In this document: one piece after another, positions 11,341 through 22,386 of the stretch | Position numbering within the stretch: position 1 is the first letter of the stretch | How the letters are laid out: each line of letters opens with the position of its first letter | DNA from: Eulemur rufifrons | Taxonomy: Eukaryota > Chordata > Mammalia > Primates > Lemuridae | Length of the DNA: 64,000 nt | Direction: 5' to 3' | Assembly: GCF_041146395.1 (NCBI RefSeq) | Contig: NC_090990.1 | Coordinates: 50,823,501 to 50,887,500 of the forward strand | Made by a program: the position numbers and the translations under genes | Notes under the pieces: generated by a model | What the model was told of the DNA's origin: nothing | The model's input: only the letters and a program-made list of their open reading frames with translations | The model's database searches: none

Positions 11341-12071
11341 GTAGAGCAGTCCTTGCATAGTCCCTGCCACATGACAGGTGCTGAGAAGAGCTAGCTATTT
11401 ACACTGATACCAGAGCAATTTTTAAAAATCAGAATGAGAAGAGAAAAGAAAGAAGAAATGTTAAGGCCCCAAACCTAATTGCACTGATTACTTTAGATGT
11501 CTAAGCACTTGTATGTTTTTCTGGCTCTAATTTCTCTTTATGATGCTGTAAAATGTTTATTTAAAGACCCAGTGGGACCCTTTAAAGATAGAAACCATTG
11601 AATAGAACCAAGGCATTTTCAGTTTTAAAGCATATTCAAAGCAGACTTTAAATAAATCCACTTACAACAAAACAAATGTCCACGGGATTAATGCCTGGAT
11701 TTTCAAATGAGTACCAGAAATGGTGCCAGTCCATGTACCGATACTCAGAATGTCCTTAAGTGACCAACTGGGAAGAAAATTTAGATTCACTTTGAGAGTT
11801 TTTATGTAGCTATATGTACAACAGATACCCCTCGCACCCACACTCACACCATACTTCTATTTCTATTCTCTGCATGAAAAAAATGAGGAGCAGCACATTC
11901 TTAAATTAATTTTTCAGTACTAAGACAAGAGGGAAATAATTTTGTGAAGCTCAACTTTAAATTGATATTTTAAGTTCTAAAATCCAGCGGGGTGGGGGGT
12001 GTGCATTGGTTTTGTGTTTTGTGTGTGTTTTTTTTAACTCACCCTGGGAAATTTTCTTTTTATGTTTCCAG

Positions 12072-12164
12072 TTCTTTTAGATCAGCCTGAAATATGGGGT
12101 TCAGGCCAACCAATTAATCCAAGCATGGAGTCGCCAAAGTTAACAAGACCATTTCCCACTGGAA
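12072..12164 (+). CDS. SGIP1: SGIP1 exon (Leu-Leu-Asp-Gln segment)
   Basis: The 93-nt exon has phase 1 at both ends and can be skipped without a frameshift. It completes a Val codon, then reads [12 protein letters not shown], followed by [10 protein letters not shown], and ends near Phe-Pro-Thr-Gly. The Leu-Leu-Asp-Gln start resembles a clathrin-box-like acidic leucine motif, but it is not a full consensus, so clathrin binding is only a suggestion. The acceptor is 'tttatgtttccag' and the donor a full consensus 'gtaagt'. The sequence matches SGIP1 from memory without difference. Confidence 0.95.
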
Positions 12165-12389
12165 GTAAGTTATGTGTCTGCTCTGTCTGGAAAAATAAGT
12201 GACTCATTTTACTGTCTGTCTGCACAGTGAGATTAGGTAACTCTTAGAAAGTCTACATAAGCAACATTTGAACTCTATAATTTTAAGAAGAGATGTTGTT
12301 AAATGGTCCAAGCAGGTTATCAAGGAAAGAAGAAAATAATAAAGTAAAATTGTTAACCTTGAATCACAGTCTCTTCTAACATCCCACAT

Positions 12390-12600
12390 GCCCATTCATT
12401 CATTCATTCAATATGTATATGTAAGAGTGAAAAGCAAGTGAGCTAAAGAACCTACTATGTTCCAAGCACTAGGCTATCACACAACACAGAGGTGAACAAG
12501 TCAGATATGGTCTCTGCTAGTCCTACAGAACAATTGAGGCTGCACAGGACAGAAAGGACACGTTGAGAGGAAAAAGTGACAACTGGAGAACAAGAGAAAT
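12390..12600 (-). mobile_element. L2 LINE 3' end, reverse orientation
   Basis: The stretch begins with an (ATTC)n tail at 12392-12410. It continues with 'cctactatgttccaagcact' and then 'aggtgaacaagtcagatatg'. This is the reverse complement of the conserved L2 3' end, where 'ttcactgctgtatccccagc' precedes the tandem tail. Confidence 0.6.
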
Positions 12601-14379
12601 GGGACAATATAGCAAGGAGAAGCTGATACAGGAGATTAGGGTAAATTTATGTCAAAGCAACCATCATCCCTGCTTATTCCAGCATCCCCCAGCCCCGGGA
12701 ATGAGGTCCTGAAGATCTATGTAGCCCTCCACCTGGGGTGGGTTGGACTGTTTGGTCTGAACGGATTGCTCATTTGGTCAAGCCACCTTTCTTAGGAAGT
12801 TATTGAATTCCCTTTTAAGTATACTGCTCATAGCAAGCATGTGTGTGGAAGGCACTCTTTAAAATAACCATGGGAGATTGGATTTCAGAAAAAGGTTGTT
12901 TTGGAGGAGGAGGGGGGCACAGAGGGTATTTTTACTCCTTAGTGTTCACACACAGACCAACTAACCCTTTTTTCAGTTCAGCATCCCCAGGGCTCTGCTT
13001 CTGAGTGCCTGAAAATTATCATAAGAATTAACCAAGGGGATTCATAATCAAAGGCCAAGAGGTTATTTATTGGGAATATTATTGTTCTAAATCCATGTGA
13101 TCCAGCCTTTCCAAGGATATTTCCCTCCTTGAACAGGACAGGAAAAACAGCATTATCAAGGACTTTTTTTAAACTTCTGAACTTTGAAAGATGTATTTTG
13201 AAGGGATTTAAATCACAGTGGCATGATTTTGAACACTTCTCCCTGCTATTGGGAAATAAAACCAGCAAAAAAGCTCTAACTTCTTTGAAAGGCTTTCTTT
13301 ACAGACCTGAGCTATTCAAATTATTCCTAGAAAACCCTTCCTAAATGCCAAAAAATGAAAACAAATAAAATGTTTACATAGGTGATGTATTGTTTTAAAT
13401 CCAACTATTGGTATTACAGAATTGCAAGTTTTATGCACTGTGGCTACACTTAGCACAGTAGAGGCTGTTGTTTAATTGATGTGCCTTGTGTAATTCCACT
13501 CCCTTTGTGGTTGCAGCACAAGTGAACTATTTTTAGATTACTAGGCTTTTATATTATTTTATATGTTTTATGATATTTTGTTGATTATGACCTTGATTAA
13601 CTTTTTGCAGAGATCCTTAATCAAGAGCAGAGCCCTTGGTTGACTCTTAACTTCCATGGAAAAATGTGATCCACTTGAAGTGTAGTTTAAGAACCATATA
13701 TTCCTAGGCTTTAGGATGAGAGCTGTGAGTCCTGCTTATTGTGTGGCAGAACAGGATGCTGTCTAAAAATCAATAAATAAAATGAGCAGGGGTCAGGGTG
13801 AGCAGGGAATGACAGAAAAAGGTTCTTCCTAATGTAGGCAGGTAGAGGCTACTGGCAAGAGCCCTGCAGCTACTACCCACCTGATTCACTCTGCTTTCTG
13901 GTTATGACAGGTTGGAACCACATTCAGGTTCTCAACTGAACTTCAGATGGTTTATGAAATTAGTGTGAACTCTTTGAATTTACCAAATAGGGTCAGTGAC
14001 AAGAAAACATACATTTAAAGAAAGAAGAAGAAATGTACCTATTGAAACACTAATTCCAAACTTTGCCCACAAAGTTTCAAGTCCAGTTCAGAGGGGTGAA
14101 TCTCTTGGGAGAGACCATAATACTACACTTTATCTATCTCAGGATTTTGTTTGGCTGTAATTTGTACCAAAGGAATCTGTTGTTCTTCAACCCAAGTCAC
14201 TTTGTTTCTGACTTTCAAAAATTTATCAAAATTTAAGAAATATAATTTTGAGAATCTTTCTTGACTCAATGTAGAAAATAATATCCTGACTAGATTAAAA
14301 GCCCCTCACCTGCCCTCTCACCCAACCTGTTATCATTTCCACTATCAAACCCTGGACTGTAACTGTCTGTTAACACAAT

Positions 14380-14515
14380 GTCTATTCAGTCCATCATAAA
14401 TTCCTTGAGGGCAGAAGTTATTTGTATTCAACCTTATGTCTCTACTTCCTAGCACAGGAAGTGGAACTTAGTTGTTGTCTGAGGTTTGTTGAATAATATT
14501 TAAATGAATAAAATG
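14380..14515 (+). mobile_element. L2 LINE 3' end
   Basis: 'taaattccttgagggcagaa' is followed by 'cctagcacaggaagtggaac' and a tail 'ggtttgttgaataatattta' and 'aatgaata'. These are the landmarks of the L2 3' untranslated region in forward orientation. Confidence 0.65.
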
Positions 14516-14756
14516 GTGATATTATTGTTATTTACAATAATTTTTGACAAACTCTTATTCTCATAAAATGGAAGAATCCAAATGGGTCCAGCTTCAGTCC
14601 TCTGATTTTGAACTTAAAAAAATGTAGGCCATTAATAGCTATTCCATTTCCAATAGCAGGAATATAAATGAAAGCCCAAATCCTGCTTGTCTACAGTGCA
14701 TTGTGTAACTTAGGAGGAGCATGATCAATAATGCTTGACTTCTCATCTCTTTGTAG

Positions 14757-14831
14757 CACCTCCACCACTGCCTCCAAAAAATGTACCAGCTACCCCACCC
14801 CGAACAGGCTCCCCCTTAACAATTGGACCAG
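14757..14831 (+). CDS. SGIP1: SGIP1 exon (first SH3-ligand segment)
   Basis: The 75-nt symmetric exon (phase 1-1) reads [12 protein letters not shown], then [19 protein letters not shown] fits the class II SH3-ligand consensus (P-x-x-P-x-basic). Thr-Pro-Pro-Arg-Thr-Gly-Ser-Pro offers proline-directed kinase sites. SGIP1 is known to bind the endophilin SH3 domain through its proline-rich region, and this exon opens that region. Acceptor 'ctctttgtag' and donor 'gtaagc' are strong. Confidence 0.95.
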
Positions 14832-17014
14832 GTAAGCTTTAGTTTTTTCTGTTCCGGGATGATGTAGCCAACAGTGGTCCTGGACCAAAGTCCCCTTGCT
14901 GTGCTGGAAACTACAGACTACACTAAGACATTACAGTGTTGGCATTTAGTTTTGCTTCCATTACAATTTATTGTGCAGGCTTATTTTTAAAGCACCACTC
15001 CCAGGGTTGCAAAAAATACACAAATAATAATTTGTGGATTAATTTTTCCTCGGTGTAATTTTATTGAATGAGGGCCACATTTACTTGTAAAGTGAAAAGG
15101 AAAAGATCTCAATATGAAAAGTCATGTTTAATTAACCATTTACTTCACTGGATCTCTTTATAATGATTTACAAATTAATAGTCTCAAGGCCTAATCTTTA
15201 TTTTTTCAAGAGCCAATAAAACTTTTGCTAAAACTAAAACTGTCTAGTCTACAAAGGCATTACATGGTTCCCAGGATGTGCAGCCTACTGGTAGTGGGGA
15301 ATATTTTTTCCAGTGGTCATTTGAGTATTTATTATCCCATGGCAAAGAGATATGTAAAGATTATGAAATATAGCAAGGAATTGCTGCATACCTTTAGAAA
15401 GATAATTTCTAAGGCACATCTTTACTTTCTGTTAAAATCAATATTGTGTATTCATATAATTTATGATCTTCCAAGTCTTATTGGACTAGCAAATCAAAAG
15501 TAGTAAGAGTTATTTTAGGTGTCTAGGCCCCTAGGATGTGGTTCTTTATCATCTTTGGAATTCTATTGCAGCTTCATGCTTTGCTATTTATGCAGCCTGG
15601 TGAGTTTGATAGCTATAGAGTAGGGTATTTATCAACAAAAGTGAAAGCAAGACATAGTCATTTATGAAATTTATATTGACTCAAACCCAATAGAGAGTCA
15701 TCCAGAGTTTCATAAGTAAAGGTGTTTGCAAGTTCAAGCCATTTCGGTTCCTTGTATTTTCACAAATTATGTTAGATATAAATAAATCTACCAGCGACAA
15801 AATTATAAATACTGTGAACTGTGCAAACTGCCACCCCATTTATCTGTAGCCTTGGAACCTTGAAAGTTAATTGCTTTCAAACTGGAAATATGGAAATACT
15901 AAGCTGATTCTTATAGCCCAAGGGTTATTTAAAGGTAAAGTGTCTTCTGGTCATGCCTTCCAGTTATTTAGTGACAATTTCTAATGTGAATAACCTCAGC
16001 TTAAAATAAACTACAGTTCCTCACATTGCAGTTGTTATCAAGATTTTATGCCAATGAAATAGTAGAAGATAATTTTAGAAGACAGTTTTTATTTTTTTCT
16101 CTTAATATTGACATGGATTAAAAAGAATAGCTGATGCTAATGTTTAAGAAAAACAGAGACTTTTCTGTATCATGACTTCAGAGAGATATATATCATAGTT
16201 ATGCCTATCATGTTAACAGGTTAGACTTGATGAGAAAAGAAATCACAAAGTTTTTTAATAGTTTTCTTCCCTACTAAACAGGTATATATGTAACAGTTCT
16301 AATAAGTAGTGAATGCCTCCTCAATAACCTATGTGTGTGTTGAATGTGGGGTGTATATGTGTGTGTCTATAAATATCTGTGTGGAGATATCCCCCTAAAT
16401 AATCTTTGTGCTGTGTTTCTGATGTATTTAAGGTAGAGAATATATAGCTGAATATAATATCACTTTTTAAAACTAACAGATATTATAATTAGCTTCACCA
16501 AACATTTTCATTTAATATACTAGTGTAGACAATCTTTATAAAATATTAGGGTGATTTTCAGCTATCAATTCTTTTTATATTATGTGTATTTTAGTAGGCC
16601 AGATTTTCAGAAGTGACTTCTCTTTTGGAATTTGCGATTTTTGCAAAATACGTAGTTCTCTGAGACCCTAACACTGCCTTCTCAAAATGATCACGCTTTG
16701 TGCGCTTGTGAGCAGCCTTTGAGAACAGTATCATGCTCAGCCCTTTCAATGCTGATGAAAGTAGCTAACTGTGGTCAGCTTGTAAAAGAGAAAATAATAG
16801 CATAAAAAATGACGCTTGCATTATGGAGGTGGGGAACCCTCCCCTCACCTCCAACTCCTAATCCAATACAGATAGTTTTATCCCGTGGATTATGCCCACG
16901 GCGGCACCTCACAAGGCTGTGTAGCTACCAGGCTTTGCTTCCCCCCTCCCACCCCACCCCCATACAAATAATATTTTAAAAGTCAAAGTTTAAAATCAAC
17001 TACTCTAACCACAG
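14832..17014 (+). other. SGIP1: SGIP1 intron (2.2 kb)
   Basis: The intron is AT-rich, with a TG-rich patch at 16330-16385. I see no gene or recognisable transposon. Near the 3' end the composition turns pyrimidine-rich ('gcttcccccctcccacccca' at 16937-16956). The acceptor is 'ctactctaaccacag'. Confidence 0.8.
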
Positions 17015-17506
17015 GAAATGACCAGTCAGCCACAGAGGTCAAAATTGAAAAACTACCATCCATCAATGACTTGGACAGCATTTTTGGCCCCGTGTTGTCC
17101 CCCAAGTCTGTCGCTGTTAATGCTGAAGAAAAGTGGGTCCATTTTTCTGATACGTCCCCGGAACATGTTACTCCAGAGTTGACTCCAAGGGAAAAGATGG
17201 TGTCCCCACCAGCTGCATCAGACAACCCAGCTGGCTCCCCAGCTCCAGGCCCTCCCGGGCCCCCGGGTCCCCCAGGGCCCCCTGGGCCTCCTCGCAATGT
17301 ACCATCGCCGCTAAATTTAGAAGAAGTCCAGAAGAAAGTCGCTGAGCAGACCTTCATTAAAGATGATTACTTAGAAACAATCTCATCTCCCAAAGATTTT
17401 GGGTTGGGACAGAGAGCAACTCCACCTCCCCCACCACCACCCACCTACAGGACTGTGGTCTCGTCCCCCGGACCTGGCTCGGGCAGTGGTACGGGGACCG
17501 CCAGTG
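17015..17506 (+). CDS. SGIP1: SGIP1 large exon: FGP motif, collagen-like run, poly-proline
   Basis: This 492-nt exon (phase 1-1) is the largest in the window and encodes 164 residues. In order: [12 protein letters not shown], then [12 protein letters not shown], a Thr/Ser-Pro-rich part, five perfect Gly-Pro-Pro triplets (17248-17292), a Leu-Glu-Glu-Val-Gln-Lys-Lys-Val helix-prone part, a run of seven prolines, and a Gly/Ser-rich end. The acceptor is 'taaccacag' and the donor 'gtacgt'. An almost identical donor lies 18 nt upstream. From memory, the human protein differs mainly in the Gly-Pro-Pro run and the Gly/Ser-rich tail. The exon is much more GC-rich than the introns around it. The reading frame stays open past the donor to about 17751, but the splice site and the phase-matched next exon show where the coding part ends. 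Confidence 0.96.
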
Positions 17507-17862
17507 GTACGTCTTTCTGTTTGATTGTGCTTCGTGTGATGGGGAATGGCCGTGGCTGCTGCAGTGTGAGCAACGCCCTCCTCCTGCCTGGCACTGGCTT
17601 TAGAGCTTCAGCCGTCCTCCTTCGGTCTGGGTGTCCCGTGGGCCTCGGCATGTCCTCGTCCATCGAATGCTCGCAGTCATGGTCTGAGTCTGTGGGTGTG
17701 TCCTGCCTTGCACTCCCAGCCCTTGCGAGTGCCCTGCCCTCCATCCTGTAGTTAGAAAGCGTAGATTTCTTAAAGCTGTGATGTTTGGAATTCAGGAAAG
17801 TTCTAGAAAGACACATTTCACAGTGAGTGAGTTTCATGCTAAATGTCTGATTTTCTTTTCAG

Positions 17863-17898
17863 ATGCTTCCACGAGAACCCTAGATTTTATGGGCAATG
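17863..17898 (+). CDS. SGIP1: Candidate 36-nt SGIP1 cassette exon
   Basis: A strong acceptor ('gtctgattttcttttcag', 17845-17862) precedes 36 bases that read in phase 1 without a stop (Asp-Ala-Ser-Thr-Arg-Thr-Leu-Asp-Phe-Met-Gly-Asn). They end at a moderate donor 'gtggga' in phase 1. The segment would insert 12 residues between the exons at 17015 and 24434 without changing the frame. I do not recall these residues in the standard SGIP1 protein. The donor is not consensus at +4. This may be a real alternative exon or a chance pair of splice-like sites. Confidence 0.3.
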
Positions 17899-17958
17899 GT
17901 GGGAGAGGGGTTCCTTTTTTATGTTTTTTTTTTTTTTCACTTTTCTTGTTCTTTTTCC

Positions 17959-18032
17959 TTTTTTTTTTTTTTTTTTTAGTTGGGGAGGATGGTGTTAACC
18001 CCTCTATTTCTTTACCAAAAAAAAAAAAAAAA
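17959..18032. repeat. Oligo-T then oligo-A pair
   Basis: A T-run ending at about 17978 is followed some 40 bases later by an A-run ending at 18032. Earlier T-runs lie at 17920-17957. No SINE or processed-gene body lies between the two runs, so I cannot assign an element. Confidence 0.75.
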
Positions 18033-18849
18033 GATGTTAAGGTTTGAAAAGGAGATTTTAGGGAACAGAAAAAAAGGGGTGACATTTGACATTGCCTTCC
18101 CAATCTAATCAAGCTATCACTGAAGACAAACTCGTTCTCTGAGCTCACCCTCCAACGTGCTCATTAGGCTATGAGGTTAACTCTAAGTATGGTGACAGGT
18201 GATGGAAAAATCTACCAGAAATGTACCATTTTGGTCTCTCTATGCCAGTTCTGATATTGAATTTGATTTTTTTTCCTTATTTGAAGCTTCATTTTGTGTT
18301 TTCTAATTATGAAACGGTGGTAACAGCTGCCATGTACATTAAAGAAATATCAAGATTCTCCAAGTGTATCTTCTTCCATATCATTTATTCCACTGTTGCC
18401 CAAATTTGTCTGGCAAGATCCTCGAGCAGCTTCCCTCCTTTGCATGTGGGTTCAGTTTAGGTACCTTCCAGGGAGTGCCATGTGTTATTTTTCATTTACT
18501 TTGAAAGAGGCAACCAAGTGTAAGGTACTTAGATTTAAAAAGAGACAGAAATTCTAATACTCACTCATCACTGCTGCCTCTTTCAATGGAGTGCTTTCAG
18601 TGCTTGCTCTGTGTTTGCAGATGCCCCGTGCTTTTAAGTTAGAGCATCCAAGGTATTCAAGGAGAGGGCTGGGAATTCACCTGGACTGCACACAACACTG
18701 ATGTTTTATATCATTAGGTGTGCCCCCGGCCCTCCTCTCCCAAAAAAAGGAAGACTATTTAATACTCAAGTAAGTTTGGGAAACATTGCATTAAATAAAA
18801 TTAGCAAGTGTCTTTACCATAGGACCTTTGGGAGTCTTTATTTTGCCAA

Positions 18850-19090
18850 TAATAACTATAGTTTCTTGTCCTGGGCACCATGCTAAGTGCTTTATGAATG
18901 CTATTTCATCCTCACAACAATCCTGTGGGGTAGATACTGTTATTTTCTTCATTTTATAGATGAAAAAACTGAGGTTCACAGATGTCAAGTGATTTGCCCA
19001 AGTTTACAAGCTAGAGATAATAGACTTGGCATTCATACTCAAGTCTGTCTGATCCTGAGCCTATGTCCTTAACCACCGTGCTCTCCAGAT
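18850..19090 (-). mobile_element. MIR SINE, reverse orientation, well preserved
   Basis: The landmarks are 'gggcaccatgctaagtgctt', 'cctcacaacaatcctgtggg', 'cattttatagatgaaaaaac' and 'tccttaaccaccgtgctctc'. Together they cover nearly the whole reverse complement of MIR. Confidence 0.85.
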
Positions 19091-20533
19091 ACTTTTGTAA
19101 GGTTTAGTCACAAAGTATTCCAAACTTATTTCACCACTGGTACCCACCAATGCTGCATAGTGTCATAAACAAGATCACCAAAAGTCTTGTCTCAACATGT
19201 ACTCCTCTGTGCTCCCCTCTCTAACTCTAGAGGGAGCACCCATCTCCATCCCTCTATTGCTCTTCGGGGTGCTTTTGAGGATACAAAGCTCCTTGCTTAT
19301 CTGTAAAGATAATAAAGAGCCCTGTGTAAAGCCTTCAGACTGCAAAACCTAGTTGTCCTTTGTAGAAGATGGGTGTGCCTCTGTTGTTCTCTGCAGGCCT
19401 CTCCTGGGCCAGGTCTCAGTCTTTTGAAAGGACATTTCAGGGAATACCCACCTCCCTCCAGGGATGGGCTAGGGTGCACTCCTCAAAGTGAACACCGTTA
19501 GCCAGGGGTGGGGAGGAAAGGTGGTTCTGGTGTTCATCTGTGCTTCACCTTTCACCTTTCCTAGGGCTCTGGGAGATGTTTGTTTAATTGAATTGACCAC
19601 GGATCTAATGTGGAAGAAAGGAGCTTTGGTTTTTTAATCTGGAATCTTTTGAGAGTTTTGCTATTATTTTAATGTTTAGCTTCTGTACCCTTATTTGAAA
19701 TTATTTTAAAATGTTACCAGTAAAGACTATTGATTCTTAATAATTGAGCTGGAAAAAGCTATACTTTGCTGGTATTAAAGGATTGGATTTCTAAGTGGAA
19801 GATTGAACTGGGCCACTGAAGCCCATGAATAAATAAAACTTTGTACCATGATCTCTTTAATTAAGTCCAAGTTTATTTTCTGCTTAATCTTTTATTGATG
19901 GAATATACACAAAACTGTCAGAAATGTAAATTTTGTATGAAACAATAGGATACGGTCTCATGTTTTAAAGATTAGAAACTCTTCTTTGTATCTGCTTTTT
20001 ATAACACTCAGGCTGATGGAACTAACTTTTCCTATTTAATTGGATACCATTATGCTTACTTTAAAATTTCATTCACAGCAAGGTGACTGCCACTGACCAA
20101 GCGTAGGCAGTACCTACAGCCTTGTGAATCAAGAGTTACCTGCTATTGAAAAACAGTTGGACGTTAAGAATTTGCTCCAAGAATTTTAATTTCCTTATGG
20201 CAAAAAGTTATAAATACCCCATTTAGCCAGAACAATGCTTTATTGGAATGCAGACCCTAATTCTTGACAAAGGCTATTTCTTCTCCCATGTGGATTGTAT
20301 GCCAGGGGACAGGAGGGAAAAGGAATTTTATTGGCCTGCAGCAAGTTTGGAGGCCAGAGAAAGAGAAGAGTAAGTAAAGAGAGAATGTGGAGTGCAACAT
20401 TTTTTAACATAGGAAACTAATGCAATATTAAAAGGTGTTTTACTCAAACACACACACATCCATAAACAAATGAGTTTAAGCTACCAGGGGTTGAATTAAC
20501 CAAATATATTTCTTAACTACAAGTCTTTTAGAG

Positions 20534-20742
20534 CAGCAATGCCCAGTACAGGAGTCACTGGCCCCATGTGGTTATTTTAATTTTAATTGTAATAACTTAA
20601 AATTAATGTAAAAATCAGTTCCTTAGATACAGTAGCCACAATTCAAGTGCTCCATGGCCACATGTGGCTAGTGGCTATCTCATTAGACAATGCTGCTGTA
20701 GAACATTTTCATCATTGCAGAAAGCTCTATTAGACAGTACCT
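20534..20742. mobile_element. hAT DNA transposon fragment, MER5-like
   Basis: The two blocks 'tggccccatgtggttatttt' and 'catgtggctagtggctatct' are inverted copies that flank an AT-rich centre. The right end reads 'catcattgcagaaagctcta'. This palindromic layout, with 'gccacatgtggctagtggct' in the right half, is that of the small non-autonomous hAT-Charlie elements of the MER5 group. The family name is from memory. Confidence 0.7.
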
Positions 20743-20904
20743 TTTTAAGGCTTTTAATGTGTTGGTCATAAAAAAAAAACATAGTATATAACCATTTACA
20801 TACATATTTAGTACTTTTTTCAAAGAAATGGTATAACTGTGTTTTAAGAAACACAATTGGGGAAAGGTTGTTTAGGTCTTCACATATCTCAAAGTGCATA
20901 TATT

Positions 20905-21080
20905 TTAATTCATTTGATTCTCCTAGCAGCATCATGATATTATTAGCCTCATTTTGCACCCAAGGAAACTGAAGCTCAAAGAGGTAACTTGGCCATGGTC
21001 ACAAAGTTAATAAGTAGCAGAGCCAGGATCTGGCCCCAGATCTGTTGGATTCCGAGGCCTGTGCTTTGCCACCTCCCCAG
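20905..21080 (-). mobile_element. MIR SINE, reverse orientation
   Basis: 'cctcattttgcacccaagga' is followed by 'aactgaagctcaaagaggta' and 'agtagcagagccaggatctg', as in reverse-complement MIR. Confidence 0.8.
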
Positions 21081-21779
21081 CCACCTTCACTGCCACCTCC
21101 CCTCCCCGCCCAACACGTAAAGAGAGATGCAAGTTGAGGCTGTAGATATGTGGTCAGGAGTGACCAAAGAAACTATAATGAAATATAATGAAACCGCAGG
21201 TTAAGAACAGCAAATGGATTGAGAGCATGTCAACAGTTGCCAACCTTTTTTAACTCACAAAACCTAAAGTACATGTGATTTTTAAAGTTTAATCTTCAAC
21301 AGTGGTGTTGTCCAATTTATGTTCCAGCATTGTTTTTGCAAATAAACACTGCTTGAGGGGGAATGAAAGCATAATTGAAAATCGAAGGGTGAAGATAAAG
21401 ATGTACAAATAATAACCATCTACACTCTTAAATCATGAAACAATTGGGTAATCTCACAAAAGCGTGTGAAGCCTTAGTTCAGTTGTGAAATACCCCTCAG
21501 GCCCTGAGTCTCCTCTGCTGAGCCTCAGGGTTCTGTCAAGCAGGGTTTTAAGCGAAATGTCCTTTTGCTTCTTACGTGCTCTCGGTGTCTTTCTAACTGC
21601 ACAACAAATCAATTACTCAATTTAGTAAAGAAACATTTATTTAAACAGGGTCTGTAAAGGAACCAGAAAACAACCTTTCAATTAAACAATTAACATTTTT
21701 TCTTTACTTTTTAGTTGTATGTATATCAAAAGATTTATCGTCAACAAAGGTCTTTATCATCAACATCTCTTGCCTTCTA

Positions 21780-22000
21780 TTTGTGTAGCATTCTACATAC
21801 TAAACACTTTCATAAGCATTTTCAATTTAGATTGTTTCAACTACCTTGTAAGGTAGAAACAATGTCTCATTTTTTCAAACAAGGCAGCTGAGGCTCAGAG
21901 AGAGGTTAAGCTCTCACAGCAAGAAGAGGCGAGCAGGGCCAGAACTCAGATCCTCTGCCGGTGTGTTTGTGCTTTTCAATATTCCACGCCACTCTGATAA
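21780..22000 (-). mobile_element. MIR SINE, reverse orientation
   Basis: The copy runs from 'gtagcattctacatactaaa' through 'ggcagctgaggctcagagag' to 'ctctgccggtgtgtttgtgc'. The sequence between is diverged but colinear with MIR. Confidence 0.75.
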
Positions 22001-22386
22001 CAACCCCTTAGCACTTTCCCAAGAATGACTGAAAGGGGTTTTTAAAATTTCTTTTCTGGAACATATAGGGAAAGGATAAACAGCTGGCCTTTTCCTGAAA
22101 TTGATTCAGAAGACTATTTCTTGAAAACAGATCTATGGATAGATACTTTGGACCATTCTTATGGCCAGCTTTTCCCAAAGCTAAATAAAACACCCCCACC
22201 CCACCAAAAAAAGCTTCATGAAACTTCTTAAGACTTTGCTGCTCAAAGACTTATTTCCCATCTCTATGCTGTTACTTCTATCTTCCGAAAACATCCTGGC
22301 TGTAAATCTACTAACATAATATTTAAAAGAAAACTTTGTAGTGGAGCCTGTCAAAATATATCCTTTTTTTTAAAGAGAAGATTAGC

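Larger units (their letters stand above)
9137..12071 (+). other. SGIP1: SGIP1 intron (2.9 kb)
   Basis: This intron holds a pair of oppositely oriented MIR copies (10950-11340). It also contains a 76-codon open frame at 10181-10411 that I cannot relate to any family. The 3' end has a T-run (about 12028) and 'tttatgtttccag' as acceptor tract. Confidence 0.8.
12165..14756 (+). other. SGIP1: SGIP1 intron (2.6 kb)
   Basis: The intron contains a reverse L2 fragment at about 12390-12600 with an (ATTC)n start, and a forward L2 3' end at about 14380-14515. I see no gene in it. The acceptor tract is 'gacttctcatctctttgtag'. Confidence 0.8.

Noticed and set aside
17071..17751. A continuous 226-codon open frame as a single gene
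   Set aside because: The first 436 bases are SGIP1 coding sequence, but the frame then runs past the consensus donor at 17507 into intron. The next exon at 24434 continues in the correct phase, so the part after 17506 is not coding in the main transcript.
17445..17837. 130-codon open frame on the minus strand
   Set aside because: It overlaps the end of the GC-rich SGIP1 exon and the start of the intron. It has no family features and no splice sites, and is best explained as a shadow of the GC-rich + strand.
17834..18148. Minus-strand frame with Lys runs
   Set aside because: The Lys runs come from the T-runs at 17920-17978 read in reverse and are low-complexity sequence.
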